This document shows, piece by piece, positions 24,558-36,240 of a stretch of 64,000 nt of DNA. The stretch lies in the NCBI GenBank assembly GCA_950295325.1, contig OX485807.1, positions 23,533,666 to 23,597,665 on the forward strand. Reading direction: 5' to 3'. A program made the position numbers and the translations under genes. The notes beneath the pieces are model-generated. The model was not told the origin of the DNA, made no database searches, and saw nothing but the letters and a program-made list of their open reading frames with translations. The DNA comes from Polytrichum commune (lineage: Eukaryota > Streptophyta > Polytrichopsida > Polytrichales > Polytrichaceae). Numbering within the stretch: the first letter of the stretch is position 1; every line of letters starts with the position of its first letter.

Positions 24558-27500
24558 ATGGCGGCTCTTGGGAAGAGGAAGGCTGTGAAATCTCCGTCTC
24601 CTTCATCTTCTTCGGGTTCTTCGAGCGGTGAAGAATTAGAGGAGGAAGAAGCTGTTGTGAATGGACATGAAGGTGGAAGTGGCTCTGAGGAATTGGATTC
24701 AGATGTGAGTGGTTCAGAAGAGGAAGAAGAGGATGGAAGTGGTGAGCTTAATACCAGCAGTGACTCAGATCATAGCTCCCAACCTTCTCAGGTATTTTTT
24801 CGTTCCAATTGCGATGGGTTTAGGGTTTAGGTTCAGCAAAATAAAACGGTGTTCTATCTTAAGGAAGCTCCCTTCGAAGTGGCAATTGATGATTCCTCAT
24901 ACTGATGTAAATGCAGTCTTTGAGTTGAAATGCAGTAGTTTGAGGGGGTTTTATAACTTTTGATGATTATGAAGCATGATACAACATCTTGTCACTTCTG
25001 TCTGGTTTGAATAGAGGTTAGGATAAAGTGCAGATTGAATTTCAGGAATCAAGATTCTGCTCTGCTTCATTATTCATGCTGAAAAGTTAAAAAATATTGT
25101 GAACATTGTTGTCCTAAAAGAGAATCTAGAGCGCAAGTGGTGAATAGTGTGATAGAGTTGATGTTGATGATGAAATTAGCGTTTTGGGGGGTTTTGTTAC
25201 TACAAGGAGAGACCATATGTGTTTGTCAAAACGGAATTTGAAGTTCAAATGGTTTCTGCTGGTTATGGTTCACTCCCTGCTCTGCTCTGCTCTATTGGAA
25301 TGTAAAATCTCTGCAAAATCCAAAAGTTTGTGAACTTTGTTGTTCTATAAGGGAATTTAGAGTGCAAGTGGTGAGTTTGTGTGATAGAAATGATGTTGAT
25401 GGAATTAGGGTTTGGGGGTTTTGTTACTAGAAGGAAACAAGGATCTCAAATGTTTTTCCTGGTTAATTTTGACGGTGCAGGAAATTGTGAATATCAACTT
25501 CGATTTTTTTGATCCAAAACCAAATGATTTCCATGGAATCAAAGCGCTTCTGCGGACGTATCTTGATGATGAAGTGTGGGACATTAGTGGGTTTGTAGAT
25601 TTGGTGTTGGCACAGACGACTGTGGGGACTGTCATCAAGGCTGGTGACGAAGGCAATCCAATTGCACTTCTTACTGCACTCAATCTTGGCCGTTACCAGG
25701 TTGTGTTCTCAAACTCATGTCATCAAGTTTTAATTAAATCAATGCCTTCCCTAATACAGATTCCGATCATGAAGTATGATTCAACAACATGTTGTCAGTT
25801 CTGTCTGATTTGAAGTGAGGTTAGGATGATAGTGCAGAAGGAATTCTAGGAATCAAGAATCTGAATTCCTTATTCTATGCTGACTAAAACAGTAGGCATG
25901 TTCTGAACTTGGAATTATATTTCCAGTTGATTCCTGGTACTGATTGGCTTTTTCTGTGAGCAGAAGTGCTGTAGTATGCTGGAGCTTCATAATTGTTTAT
26001 GAGAATAGATTTACTTTTTAATCCTATGGGACTTTTGGTTGGGAGTTGGTTATTTTGCATAGAACACCTTCCATGTTTGGTAAGTTTTTGGTCCATGCTC
26101 AGAGATGGTGTGGAGGCTTGCATAAAGAGCATTCTATATTGGTTCATTGAGGGTCAAACTCGTTTGGGCATGCCAAGAGGTATTAAAATGAGTTTGGCCC
26201 TTAATGTACCAAAATAGGTTGCTCTTCATTCAAATTCAAACACTACCTCCAAGGATGCAACACAAGTGGAATGAAATTACTGATTCAGTATGCAAAACAA
26301 CCAATAAGAAATCATTGGGGACTAACTCTTTATGAAAAGCCTATGGAATGCCGATTAAAGGATAAGTGATTAATACACATGGAATCCCTCAAGCCTATGT
26401 CAGCTAAAGCAGTACAAACCCATGTTGTGAACTTAAATTCAAATTTCCAGTTAAATCCTGACACAATGTATTTGGTCTGTGAGCAGAAAAGCAGTAGTAT
26501 GCTGGAGCTTCATAAGTTTTTACGAGTTAAGAGTGCACATAAGCCTGAGTCAGGCTTATTGGAGGATTTATGGGGCAAGGAAGTGAATGAGGTTGCATTG
26601 CTCGTCAGTGAACGCCTTGTCAATGTTCCCATTGAACTGGCCCCTCCTCTTTATAAGGGATTGTTTGAGGAGGTCATGTGGGCCACAGAAGATGAGGTAG
26701 GGGCAACATCCTTTTCTAACTTACATTTGACATAAGGTAGATGGGCCTTATTTGGGTACTTTCTGTTGTTTGCTATGTTATACTACTCAGATCCGTGAGT
26801 TTGAAATTTCTGTGCTCCCTCAAATGTATTTGAAGTAGCCAGGATCAATCCCCATAAGTTTTGGAGCTGATCTTGATTTGTTATGAATTATGAAAGTCTA
26901 ATGACAGTGAGCCATAAGAAGGCCACTTAGGTCCCTTAGGTCCCTCCAATGAGGTTGACTGTTGAGCCTAGAATGGTTACCTAATCTTAAGCACGTAGTG
27001 CAATCTTTTTTAACCTAGAAAGGATAAAGAGGGTATACCTCATATCAAAGATGTGCTATAAAGTGTGGTTTAGTGACCTAATTTGGAATGACCATACAAA
27101 AGGTAGTTGTTAAGGTTGGTTGTTAGACTACATTTATAAGGATGAAATCAAGATAACCATGAACTATTGTCATAAAAATTTAGAAATTCATAATCATTTT
27201 CTTTCCAAAAATAGCAACAAATCTGCATATCATCAAAATTATATGACATGTGTTTTGATTGGTTAAAACCTTGAGTTCTATCATATGATAACGAACGGCA
27301 AGAAATATGAATGACCAAATTTTTTTTTTGGATGTTTGAGGGGCTTCAAAATTTAGAGAGAAATGTTGGTAGTAAACTCTTAGAAACCAATTGACAAGGT
27401 GGTTTGGAACTTCAATAGCTATAAGTGGGAAAAACCTCAACTCAAGAAAGACTTGTTCAATACCTCTTAAGTTGCTTCAAAAACACCTGCAACCCACTTT

Positions 27501-29616
27501 GGCTTGATTCGTCCTTTTAAGGGTTGAGCATATGTCTTTTTGGTGTCCGTTCTTAGATGTGCACTTAACCACCCACCACTCAAATATAGGTGTTTGATCA
27601 AGATAAGTAACTGAATTAGGCCTGCTTACCTTACTGTGTATGCTTATGCAAGTTTGCTGTTGATGAAAAGGCCAGAAATTAGACTTTGAAGAGCATAATA
27701 ATATTTGTGGTACATATGCAGCCAACGCAGGAGCTGCGCGACTCCTTCAAGTTGAAGAAGTACCTATACCTGACACGAGTTTTTCAAGAGTTGGTAAAGG
27801 AGGGTGACAATACTGAACTGAAAAAAGTGAGTGACATACCTATCACTATTCTAGGTCATTTATTCACGTCTAGATAGTACTTCACTGAAACTAGGAATTC
27901 GTACTTCTACTTGATAATTATGTGCCTCATTGCAAAGCAGCTTCCATGTCAGAGGTTGCATTGTTGTCTTCAGAATCTCGAAAGTTTTGCACCAGTTCAG
28001 TGACAGTGAATATTAAACTCTTTGTAGATCGCATCATCTTCTACCAGTATTGGGTTTTGAAGTATGATATAGAGTTCTCTTTATTGTCATAGAAGCAGAA
28101 AGCAGAGTTGCAGAACAATGGAGAACTTATATACATCAAACCAGAGGATGAGATCCTGCACCAGGTATGTTTGCATCAAGCTTTGTTGCCACAAAATTTC
28201 CAACTTTTGCACAGAAAAAAACCTACATTCTGGGAATTGATGCAGGTTTTATATACCATCGGAGTGAGGCTAATTTATCTCTGGAAAGATGAAATTTTTA
28301 ATTTTGTATGTTCAAATGATAACTTTTTATAAGGCTAATTTGGTAATTACAATAATTTCAACCATCAATTAGTGAATGTATTGAAATAGGGAATGTTATG
28401 TACAAATAATGGAGATAGCATGACATTGCACATGTTTGTTGCTCCTAGGTCAAAGGTGTAATTTTTTTTAATAGTTCATTGTCATGCTTTAAGATTTAGC
28501 ATGTTTACATATTTCAAAAATATATATTAATTAGTGACAAAGTAGCCTCACTGCTACGGTAGTAGGATTCTTATTTCTGAATGTGGTTTGGTGTTTGTTC
28601 TATGACTCTAAATAATTTTCAAGTGCGGTGTCTGTTATTTTCTGTCAATCTTCATTGTTTTAACACTCTATTTGGGGACTGACAGGACTGGTCACTTCAT
28701 TCAAGTAACAAATAAAATTATTTGTAAGTACTGGGTATTTATACATTGAGTGTGCCATGGTGATATGCAGTTGAGTTTGTGGTCTTTTTCATTCCCAGTT
28801 ACTGGAGAATCAGCAGCAGCCCGCCAGGTGCAGTACTGTTTTTTTCTTGATTTAATGCACTCTGTTGTGTCCATGTTGGAGGAATGTATCCTATAATTGC
28901 TGACTGGGAAACCTTCATTTAATGGCTTATGGTGTGCTTCACTATGCTGTGGTCAATACTTCACTGTGCTGTGGTAGATGGGTTCTAAATGGGTACTTTT
29001 CCGATGAGCCCACTTCTCTAAGGATATGAAACATGCAATTAGTATGAGATGCTTAGCAAATCCAAATTGAGGCCGTAGCCACTTTCCTCATAATTTTTGA
29101 AGCTCATATGAATATGTTATTTCTTATCAAAGTGAAGATTCTTGTGCTCATTCAATGGTCCCTGAATTATGATGACTCTTGAGTCTTGAATGGTAAGCAT
29201 ATTTTGAGCATGTAGCCCAATCTTTTTTGAACACATGTGTTCTTGGTGTCAACTCTTGGATCCACACCTAAGAGCACACCACTCAAATATAGGTGTCTGA
29301 TTAAGTAACCAAATAAGCCATGTATATCCTAACAGAAACTTTTGAAATTAAATTTTTCTTTTGTTCATTCAAAGGATCTATACTGATTGTGCTTTTATTA
29401 AAAAAAATTTCACTTGCACACGGTGTGCTCTTAAAGTAAGAGGAGTATGATATTCTTTTAATGTGGACTGGCAGCTTCTTTAGTTGACTAATATTTGAAG
29501 AGGACATTTTTGTTGCTTTGCAGTCAAAAGGGTTACATGAGTTGCGGATAGTGATGGCCGTGGAAGCAAAGCACATTGAGAAGTTTCAAACACAGCTCAA
29601 GGAACTAGCTGAGTAG
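24558..29616 (+). CDS. BCCIP family protein (BRCA2/CDKN1A-interacting homolog)
   Basis: Seven exons, all GT-AG and all starting in phase 0: 24558-24791, 25481-25699, 26487-26696, 27722-27826, 28099-28164, 28771-28827 and 29524-29616 (TAG). They give 327 residues, close to the usual family length. The N-terminal exon is Ser/Glu/Asp-rich and acidic, as in other members. The BCCIP fold begins at IVNINFDFFDPKPNDFHGIK and includes DEVWDISGFVDLVLAQTTVG, a GNPIALLTALNL stretch, VALLVSERLVNVP with VMWATEDE, and LWSFSFPVTGE near the end. Known roles: BCCIP in animals links to p21 and BRCA2; the yeast relative Bcp1 acts in nuclear export and as a ribosomal-protein chaperone. An in-frame ATG at 24507 would add 17 residues. 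I prefer 24558 because it begins MAALGKRKAVK directly before the acidic tract. Confidence 0.92.
24960..25895 (+). repeat. Duplicated segments within and between BCCIP introns 1 and 2
   Basis: Intron 1 contains two copies of a segment of about 113 bases (about 25100-25215 and 25330-25442; shared phrases GCAAGTGGTGA, GTGTGATAGA, GATGTTGATG and GGGGTTTTGTTACTA). In addition, the intron 1 segment at about 24960-25095 (GAAGCATGATACAACA, TCTGTCTG, GTTAGGAT, GGAATCAAGA) is matched by intron 2 at about 25762-25895. Exon 2 therefore sits between paralogous flanks. Confidence 0.75.
25926..26520 (+). repeat. Duplicated acceptor and start of BCCIP exon 3
   Basis: The end of intron 2 and the beginning of exon 3 (CTGTGAGCAG then AAAAGCAGTAGTATGCTGGA) have a partial copy at about 25926-26000 reading CTGTGAGCAG then AAGTGCTGTAGTATGCTGGA, 520 bases upstream. 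The upstream copy keeps a good AG acceptor but runs into a TGA after about 12 codons, so use of it would truncate the protein. A foldback MITE lies between the two copies. Confidence 0.82.
26022..26365. mobile_element. Foldback MITE, copy A (BCCIP intron 2)
   Basis: The sequence folds on itself. CATTGAGGGTCAAACTCG at about 26146 and AAAATGAGTTTGGCCCTTAATG on the other side of a centre of about 22 bases are inverted repeats, and TTGGTTATTTTGCATA near the left end mirrors TATGCAAAACAACCAA near the right end. The arms are about 165 bases each. The outer limits and target duplication are not sharp, so coordinates are approximate. A related copy lies in the NDUFAF3-like gene at about 42680-42925. 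Confidence 0.7.
27480..27620 (+). repeat. Short repeat shared between BCCIP introns 3 and 6
   Basis: The phrase CCACTCAAATATAGGTGT followed by TGATCAAG and a TAACT.AAT-like stretch here (intron 3) matches 29225-29315 in intron 6 (CCACTCAAATATAGGTGTCT then GATTAAGTAACC). An ATCTTTTTT-containing segment precedes both. Origin unknown. Confidence 0.55.
29022..29125 (+). repeat. Dispersed repeat in BCCIP intron 6
   Basis: Diverged copy of 18085-18200, sharing TTAGCAAATCCAAATT, TAGCCACTTTCCT, AAGCTCATATGAATAT-like and CAAAGTGAAGATTC phrases in the same order. It lies wholly inside the last intron. Confidence 0.65.
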
Positions 29617-30139
29617 AAAAGAGCCTTACTTGATGACAATATTAATGTATCCAGGATTGATTGTGCATATTGGATCCAGTCTCCCAGTGATCTTCAGTTT
29701 GAAGGTTGCTCTTGAATGTTTGGCAATGTGCAATGCAGACACTTTGTCGCTTTTCAGTAACTTAAAAGAATTGAGAATAGAATTGCATCTACTTATGAAA
29801 ATATACACTTTGTGTATGTTGTATGTATTCTTCAACAATGAGGGAAGTTTCAATCGTGGTACATGGTGGTGTACTTACCCTAAGATTAATACCCATGGTT
29901 TTTTTGGGTCTTTGTTGCAAACTTATCTGACACATTAAATCCACATATGTCATATAGTGTACCTTCATTGCCCACCAATTTTTGAGAGTGAGAGGATCCT
30001 TTAAAACCTTTTGACCACTCAATTTTTGAGTGTGGGGGTTTACAAGGTTGCCTCTCTCAACAACCGGTGGGCAATAAGGATTTGGAAAACATATGGGCTT
30101 TGTGGGTGGAATGAACATTCGGTCTTGCCTTGAAAAATC

Positions 30140-30360
30140 TTCACTTACATGTGCAATTAGGTTGCCTTTGTGGATTGGTTTCCTCTTTACCCATGCAAAT
30201 TACCATGGGTCAAAATCAGATCACACAAACTTATAACTTTGTTCATCAATTCGTATGATAACCACACAAAAAAACTTATTTCCTGTATTTTGTTCGTGTG
30301 GTCACAAATATCCAAAGTAGTGTGGAATGTCGATATATTGGCTCAGGGCAACCTAATTGC
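30140..30360 (+). repeat. Dispersed repeat downstream of BCCIP
   Basis: Diverged copy of 18530-18765, sharing ATTAGGTTGCCTTTG, CATGCAAATT.CC.TGGGTCAAA, and a later GGAATG.CGATATATT..C..GGGCAAC phrase. With 29022-29125 it forms a split copy of one longer repeat. Confidence 0.65.
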
Positions 30361-30942
30361 ACATTGTAGTGTAGAAAGCAGAGTGTTGAGGAGATTATCT
30401 TCCAGGGATCACAGGAGTTGCTCTAAAATGGGAACCAACGTGCATTCTTGATCTCTTTTGGCAGAGGTATTTTTCAGGTCCCTCAAAATGGGCTCCAGGA
30501 CTTGAGGTTGACACCAGCAAACACAAACTTGGGATGAACTTTCCTTGGCCTTTAAAAGTACACTGGAACTCCCCATGTCTTGCAAGTGGAATATGAAGTG
30601 ATGCAATTTGGATTTCAAAATCATGCCATCATGTGCACATCTTTAACCCTAGATTGAAAAACCATGTCTATTACACATTTTGGAACTTTGGAATGGTGAG
30701 GGTGCATGGGTGTTGATGTAGTTGTCAATTTAAAGTTTCAAATCGGTTTGTCATTGATAACAACATGTTGAGCACACGGTGCAGGAATGCTATGAGACAT
30801 TAAATCATATGCACATGAACAACATATCAGAATTGCATGTGTAAACTAGTAAGGTATGTGGGCTTTTCATGATTTTTTTTTTCATCGGACATTTATATTT
30901 AAGTGTTGTGTGATTAGGAATAAATTTGAGTAATGGGCACCC

Positions 30943-31640
30943 AAAAATATATGTTTTGAAAAGAGATTGGACTACGTGCTCAAAATTTGTTAACCATTCT
31001 AGGCTTACTAGTCAACATAATTGGGTGGACCCATATGGTCATTTAATAAGCTCATGAATTTTCACTTTGATAATGAATAAGATGTCCATATGAGCTCCAA
31101 AATTATAAGGTGAATGGCCACATACATGATTTGACAATCACGTCTTACATCACATGCATGTTTTGCATCCTAGGAGAAGTGGATGCATAGCTAAAACTGT
31201 CCATTTGAAACATGCTTACGTTAAGGTGCATGCACTTATTTCGGTTACTTATGTTAGTTGGACACCTAAAATTGAGTGATACAATATGGGGTTTGGTGTG
31301 GCTACAAGAATGGATATCAAAAAAACATATGCTGAAAAGAAATTGAACTGCGTGCTCAAAACATGAAAACCAATCTAGACTCAATAGTTAACATAGTTGG
31401 GAGGACCTTCATAAGTCATAATTTAATGAGCATGAAAAATCTTCACTTTCATAATGACTAAGTTATTCATATGAGCTCTGAAAATTGCGTCGAAAATCGC
31501 TACAACCTCGACTTGGATTTGCTACCCATCTTGTACTAATCACATGTTTCATATCCTAGGAGAAGTGGTCCACTTAGACAATGTCACCATTTAAGACCCA
31601 CCTACCTTTTACGTACATAAATCACAACCAAATCTCACTT
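30943..31640 (+). repeat. Two-unit tandem repeat, period about 375
   Basis: Two diverged units. Each has GAAAAGA.ATTG.ACT.CGTGCTCAAAA, then CAACATAATTGGG.GGAC (AACATAGTTGGGAGGAC in the second), a CTTCACTTT.ATAATGA phrase, and then ATCCTAGGAGAAGTGG about 200 bases on. Related single copies occur at about 4640-4755 and 51900-52040, so this is a dispersed family with one local duplication. Confidence 0.68.
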
Positions 31641-31918
31641 CATGTCAAACACTGATTACAATAGAAGTAAGAGATATACGTTAGATAGGTCTACTTTATC
31701 ACGAGCCTGAATCATATTACCCTCATATGATAGAAGTTCCAATACCCAGGATTGTGATCTTATTCAGAGCCAAAACCAAGAGATGGAAAGCCACATTTAT
31801 TCAAAAAAGGCACGAGCAAATTAGCACAGAGGGTTAAGGGATTGGCATGTTCTTATTCATTAGTGATTAAAGACACATATGTATGCTTGCATACATGACA
31901 TTATTAAGAACGCACTTT

Positions 31919-32026
31919 GCTTAATAATGTTATGTGCTTGCGTTGTTTTGTTTTTTTGAGGTGATCCACTTTGTAGTAGAATAACATCTTCTGTTTTAAT
32001 ATTGCAAGCACATAACATTATTAAGC
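31919..32026. repeat. Perfect 23-base inverted repeat, 62-base loop
   Basis: GCTTAATAATGTTATGTGCT and three further bases at 31919-31941 are the exact reverse complement of 32004-32026. A third, imperfect relative (ACATGACATTATTAAG) lies just upstream near 31893. Transcribed, this would fold into a long hairpin. No microRNA name is claimed. Confidence 0.9.
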
Positions 32027-32674
32027 ACTTGAACTTACATGAGCCACGATCACATCTTGCGTTTGGTCTGGCAAATGTCTACAAATTTGTGGTGTGCTCT
32101 TCTTCTTTGGTTCCGGCTTTGGCTTTGGCTTCGGCTTCGAGGTACTACACTGATTAAAGTACTTAAATGTCATGTGATATTTTATGTTGAAATTCGGGAT
32201 GATATTCATGTCAATTACTGAAACAAAGTTTGGTATACTCTGCACCCTAATAATTATGTAATGAAATATTGCTATGGATGATTGAGGTTGGGATGAAAAT
32301 TCAATTAATAAGTGACAATAATTGCAATATTGTAAATCTATAATGCCCAAACTTTTTTTAGAGGGCTATAAAATAATGTTAGGTTTGCATTTAGTGTCAG
32401 TAACACTACATGGATAGTTAACAATTAGTATTGAGCAAGACAAATAGAATTGGTGATACTAAACACAATATTCAGTGTAGTATTGGTGAATGGAAACTCC
32501 GCTTTCTTGCCGTCGGATCTTGTCAAAATGAGCGAACCTTAAAAACTGTTGTTGATGAAGGTGTGGCGCGTTGCCGAGAAAGACATGAGTTGTTGGAATT
32601 TCAAGGCCTTTTGGGGATTTGTTCCTGACCTTGCCAATGCTGAATCACGCCACAGGAATCAGCCCAGCAATGGA

Positions 32675-32866
32675 ATGGGGAGAATTGACTGCTCATTGCA
32701 GATGAAACCGGTTGAAGTTCAGGACTTCAGGAAAATTACCCATCATTTTAGAGGATTTTATAGAATGTAATACCTCAAATTGATAAAGGAGAATCAAAAG
32801 ATGTCAACATGTAACCGGTTGGACTTGGAAACACTAGGATCTTGACACAAAAATCTCCCCAGACAA
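32675..32866 (+). repeat. Dispersed CCGG-rich repeat, copy 3
   Basis: Copy of the repeat at 17239-17460. It keeps AAACCGGTTGAAGTTCA, AGGACTTCAGGA, AAGATGTCAACATG, GGTTGGACTTG, AACACTAGGATCT and a closing ATCTCCCCA. Confidence 0.75.
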
Positions 32867-33875
32867 TGTTAGCCCATGAGCTTTGCAGCAGGAGTGCGTA
32901 TAGATGATAATGAGGAAGACGAGTGAAATATAAAACTTTTTTCTTCTTTTCTTTCCACTTTGTTATTGTGATGTCACCAAACTTGTAATTGAGCTTAAAT
33001 TCGTGACCCTGCATGTGATTGTGTTAGTTGGATTCAAGAGACTCAACATTTCAACAACACTATACAAATTGCACATTAATATTTTGAATTCGCTAGAGGA
33101 AGAAAGAGGGAGCAACTGGAACGATGAACTTGACACATCACCTGGATTGTGCTCACCTCCGTGCAAGCAATCACAGATAAGCATTGATGCGGAATCAATG
33201 TGTTAGAGAAGGAGTCTTGAAAGATTGAATTGTCATGTCCGAGCACTCCAGTGCCAACACGAGCGTCTGCTCGGTTTATGTGGACGGATTTCACCATAGT
33301 TGTGAACGACTTGAAAGCATTTATTGTAGTTGGGCTTGATAAAGAAGAAGGATGGCTAAGTGTTTAGAGAGGATGTGGGAGTTTGGTAAATTTTGCTGAA
33401 GATAGAGGACCCCAAGCGAGAGAAGTTGAATTGCATGAACATGGGACATTGAACTTGAACTTCCCACTAGTAAAGCATGTGCCACTGGCACTGGTGCGTG
33501 GTAGAGGGAAGGGTACCGTAGGTTCATAGCTGGTTCGACACATGTTAGCCGAATAATTAATTAAAGTGGAAAATTTGCATTCGGCTAAAAAAAGAAAAAT
33601 AAAATAAAATTTCAACTTTTGCTACAATTTTTTTTAAAATCGGCTATAAGTAAGAATGTACATGTGAAATTTATTCAATTAATACAAATGAATGTTTTCT
33701 CATTCTCAAAAATATTCAAATGCCTTAAAATTTGATGTCTTTTAACCTAATTGCAGAAGAGGTGATGGCTTAGTTGAACTTAACCTAAACCTACTTACCC
33801 TAATCAAGGTTTGAGGCTCCTTTGAACACTCTTTTCATGTGTTTGAGCTTTGAAGTGTGTTTGGTGAAATTTTGA

Positions 33876-36240
33876 GTGTTCCCGTTGCTTTGCTTGTTTG
33901 AGCTTTTAGTTCAAGTCAAAATGATAAAGTCAAAGACTTTGAGTAGTATTTTCATGTCACTTTTCAAAGAAGAGATGCAACAGTCAGTGGCACGTGATTT
34001 CGAGACTCTAAAGACTAAGATGGATGAGGAAGCGGCTTTGCAAGTAGAAGTGGTGAAGCGTCCAGTTGGAAGGCCACGAGGCACATTGGGGGCAACGTTG
34101 TTGACTCCTAAAGTGGAAGAAGAGGAGCTAACTTCCAAAAAGCTCAAGGTTAGGGGTCATTACACTAATTGGTTTGAGCCTTCTCTTTGGGATCCCATTT
34201 ATGCTGCTGTTAGAAAACATAGAAACATCAACAATGCATGTAAGTACTTGAAGATGATGTACAAAAAACCAGGAGAAAGCTATGGCATTTACGAGAAGCT
34301 TGCTAGAAGCAATATGTATGAGTAGTTCACATCTACAGGAGAACTCAAAGATGCTTACAAAAAGTATGTAGATGAAGGATCTTCCCATTTCCATGGAGAA
34401 AACCAACATTGTCCTATTTTATCCAATCATTAAGAATTAAAGGAAGCTATCATTGAGATGCTACATGCACATAGGAAGGCGGGACAACCTCTCTATGCAA
34501 GATCAATCCGCAATCTCATCATCCCCTTTATTCAAAAGAGGGCTCCAGATCTACTTGTTCAAGAAAGCTCAACTTCATTCAAGGTATCACTACAAATGTA
34601 TAGCCTACAGACTCAAACAAATAGAGACTCTTGGACTCCCCATCCATACTCCTCTTATTTGGTTGATTAACTGCTGGTCCGTTCATACCTCTACAATGTT
34701 TCTTACATGGTTGAAATTGACTCATCCCTTAGTGAAAACAATATTTGTTCCTGCCAATTGCATAAATGTTTTACAGCTAGCAAATGTTATCCTCCAACGA
34801 CCTTTCAAGCATTGTCGCAACCCTTGCTAGGTCCCTTAATAATCTTGCCAATTTTCAATTCTAGCAAAGGTTACGAGTCGCTAACCCTTCGCATTCCGCC
34901 ATGCTAATGGATAGCTCCTCTTACCCCGGACCAATAGTTCATAGGAGGGAACCAACCCTCCTACTTTGCTTTCGGGACTCACCCCTTAATCGGTAACCCA
35001 TTTCCCCAATGTGGACTTCCATCCATGGAAGTCCAATCCTATGTTGATCATCGCATTGCCGGAGCAACACTACAACAACCCGAACCATACTAGGCAACTA
35101 TGGCCTCACAATGGGCCAATGCCCATGGAGGCCGTGCCGTTCGGCCTCGGGTGGGTGAGGCCACACCACCTCACCCATATAAGCCTCTAGGACTCTACGC
35201 GGGGCCCCTACCCCACCGTCAACCAACCTCTTGTCTCTCTATCAAGAGTTGGGGCCAAGTGGACATTTTCCTTTAGCTGCTGGGCCTAGAACCCTACCCC
35301 CCCGGCAGCTTCAGACCATCATAACTTCCTTGTATGATGTCCGATCATAACAACCAACCACTCCATCTTCATCTACGCTTCACGTAGATGAAGATGGACT
35401 CCTCACTTGCCCCATTCGGGCAAGTCTTGAGGAAGTTATGCCTGTTTGAACCTTGGCAGTCCCGGGAATCACTCCCAGGCACTGCTGTACCAGGGCGCTG
35501 TCCCGGGACAGCGCCCCACTCAAATGGCCATAACTCCTAGCTCACACCTCCGATTGAGGTGTTCTTGAGCATTCTAGAATCACCACGCCATGAGCTACGC
35601 ATAGCTCATGGCCTTACCCTTGTGCCTCCTAGTCTCCGTGGGTGGGAGGCGTTCCCAACGCCCGGGGCCCTCACCCACACTAGGATCACTTGGGCCCTCT
35701 CACCAACGGCGCCACAAGTCCCGGGTGTCACTCCGGGGTCCCCCTTGTGCCCATGGTGTTTCGGGCACTCATAATGGAGAGGTGCGCGACAAGCATACCT
35801 TTCGGAACCAATACGACAAATGGAGCATGAATCAAATATCTCAACAATTAGATTCAGGGGAGGAAAAAAACATCAAACTCGATTCTAAGCTAAGTGTTTT
35901 AAAACCTCTCCTATGTTCATGGTTGTATGAGGCTTGACTTAGCATTTACAAAAAACAAATGGTACAAATTGGATGGAAACAATGTGACATTGTTAAAGCT
36001 TTTCAACATGATTTTCAAGAGGTTGCCTTATGCGCAAATTTATCAACACCACTTTTCAAAGAGGAAGCAACCCAAATAGAAGAAGTTACAAACAAGGATG
36101 ACACAATAGAAGACATAGAGCCAGATACTTGCATTACAACAATCATGCAAGAGTCATTAGAAAGGGCAGCTGAGATCAGCTGTTTACATGGAGCTCGAGT
36201 TTCATCTCTAAAAAACGCAACTAGAAAAAAATATGCTTAA
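33876..36240 (+). pseudogene. pogo-like DDE transposase, broken
   Basis: From 33876 the frame encodes an AT-hook-like KRPVGRPRG, then a predicted DNA-binding segment (YAAVRKHRNINNACKYLKMM), stop codons near 34323 and 34434, and ELKEAIIEML...ARSIRNLIIPFIQKR. After a frame change at about 34590 comes LINCWSVH and VPANCINVLQLANVILQRPF, equivalent to the family's LIxDxWSVH and VPANC...QPADVxxQRPFKH blocks. The catalytic Asp is Asn here, and the block with the first catalytic Asp appears deleted. The solo LTR splits the gene just after RPFKH. Behind it the frame resumes with NQYDKW and KLSVLKPLLCSW, has a TGA where the family has Trp (near 35935), and ends at 36240. Function is lost. Confidence 0.8.
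34813..35791. mobile_element. Solo LTR, 979 bases, with AGCAT duplication
   Basis: Starts TGTCGCAACC and ends GTGCGCGACA, so it has the TG...CA ends and short inverted TGTCGC/GCGACA termini of an LTR. The flanking 5 bases AGCAT are identical on both sides (34808-34812 and 35792-35796). It contains no gag-pol coding sequence, so it is a solo LTR left by recombination between two LTRs. It is clearly more GC-rich than its surroundings (CCCGGG and GGGGCCC patches at about 35460-35720). A CATATAAG at about 35178 could be a TATA box in plus orientation. Confidence 0.9.
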
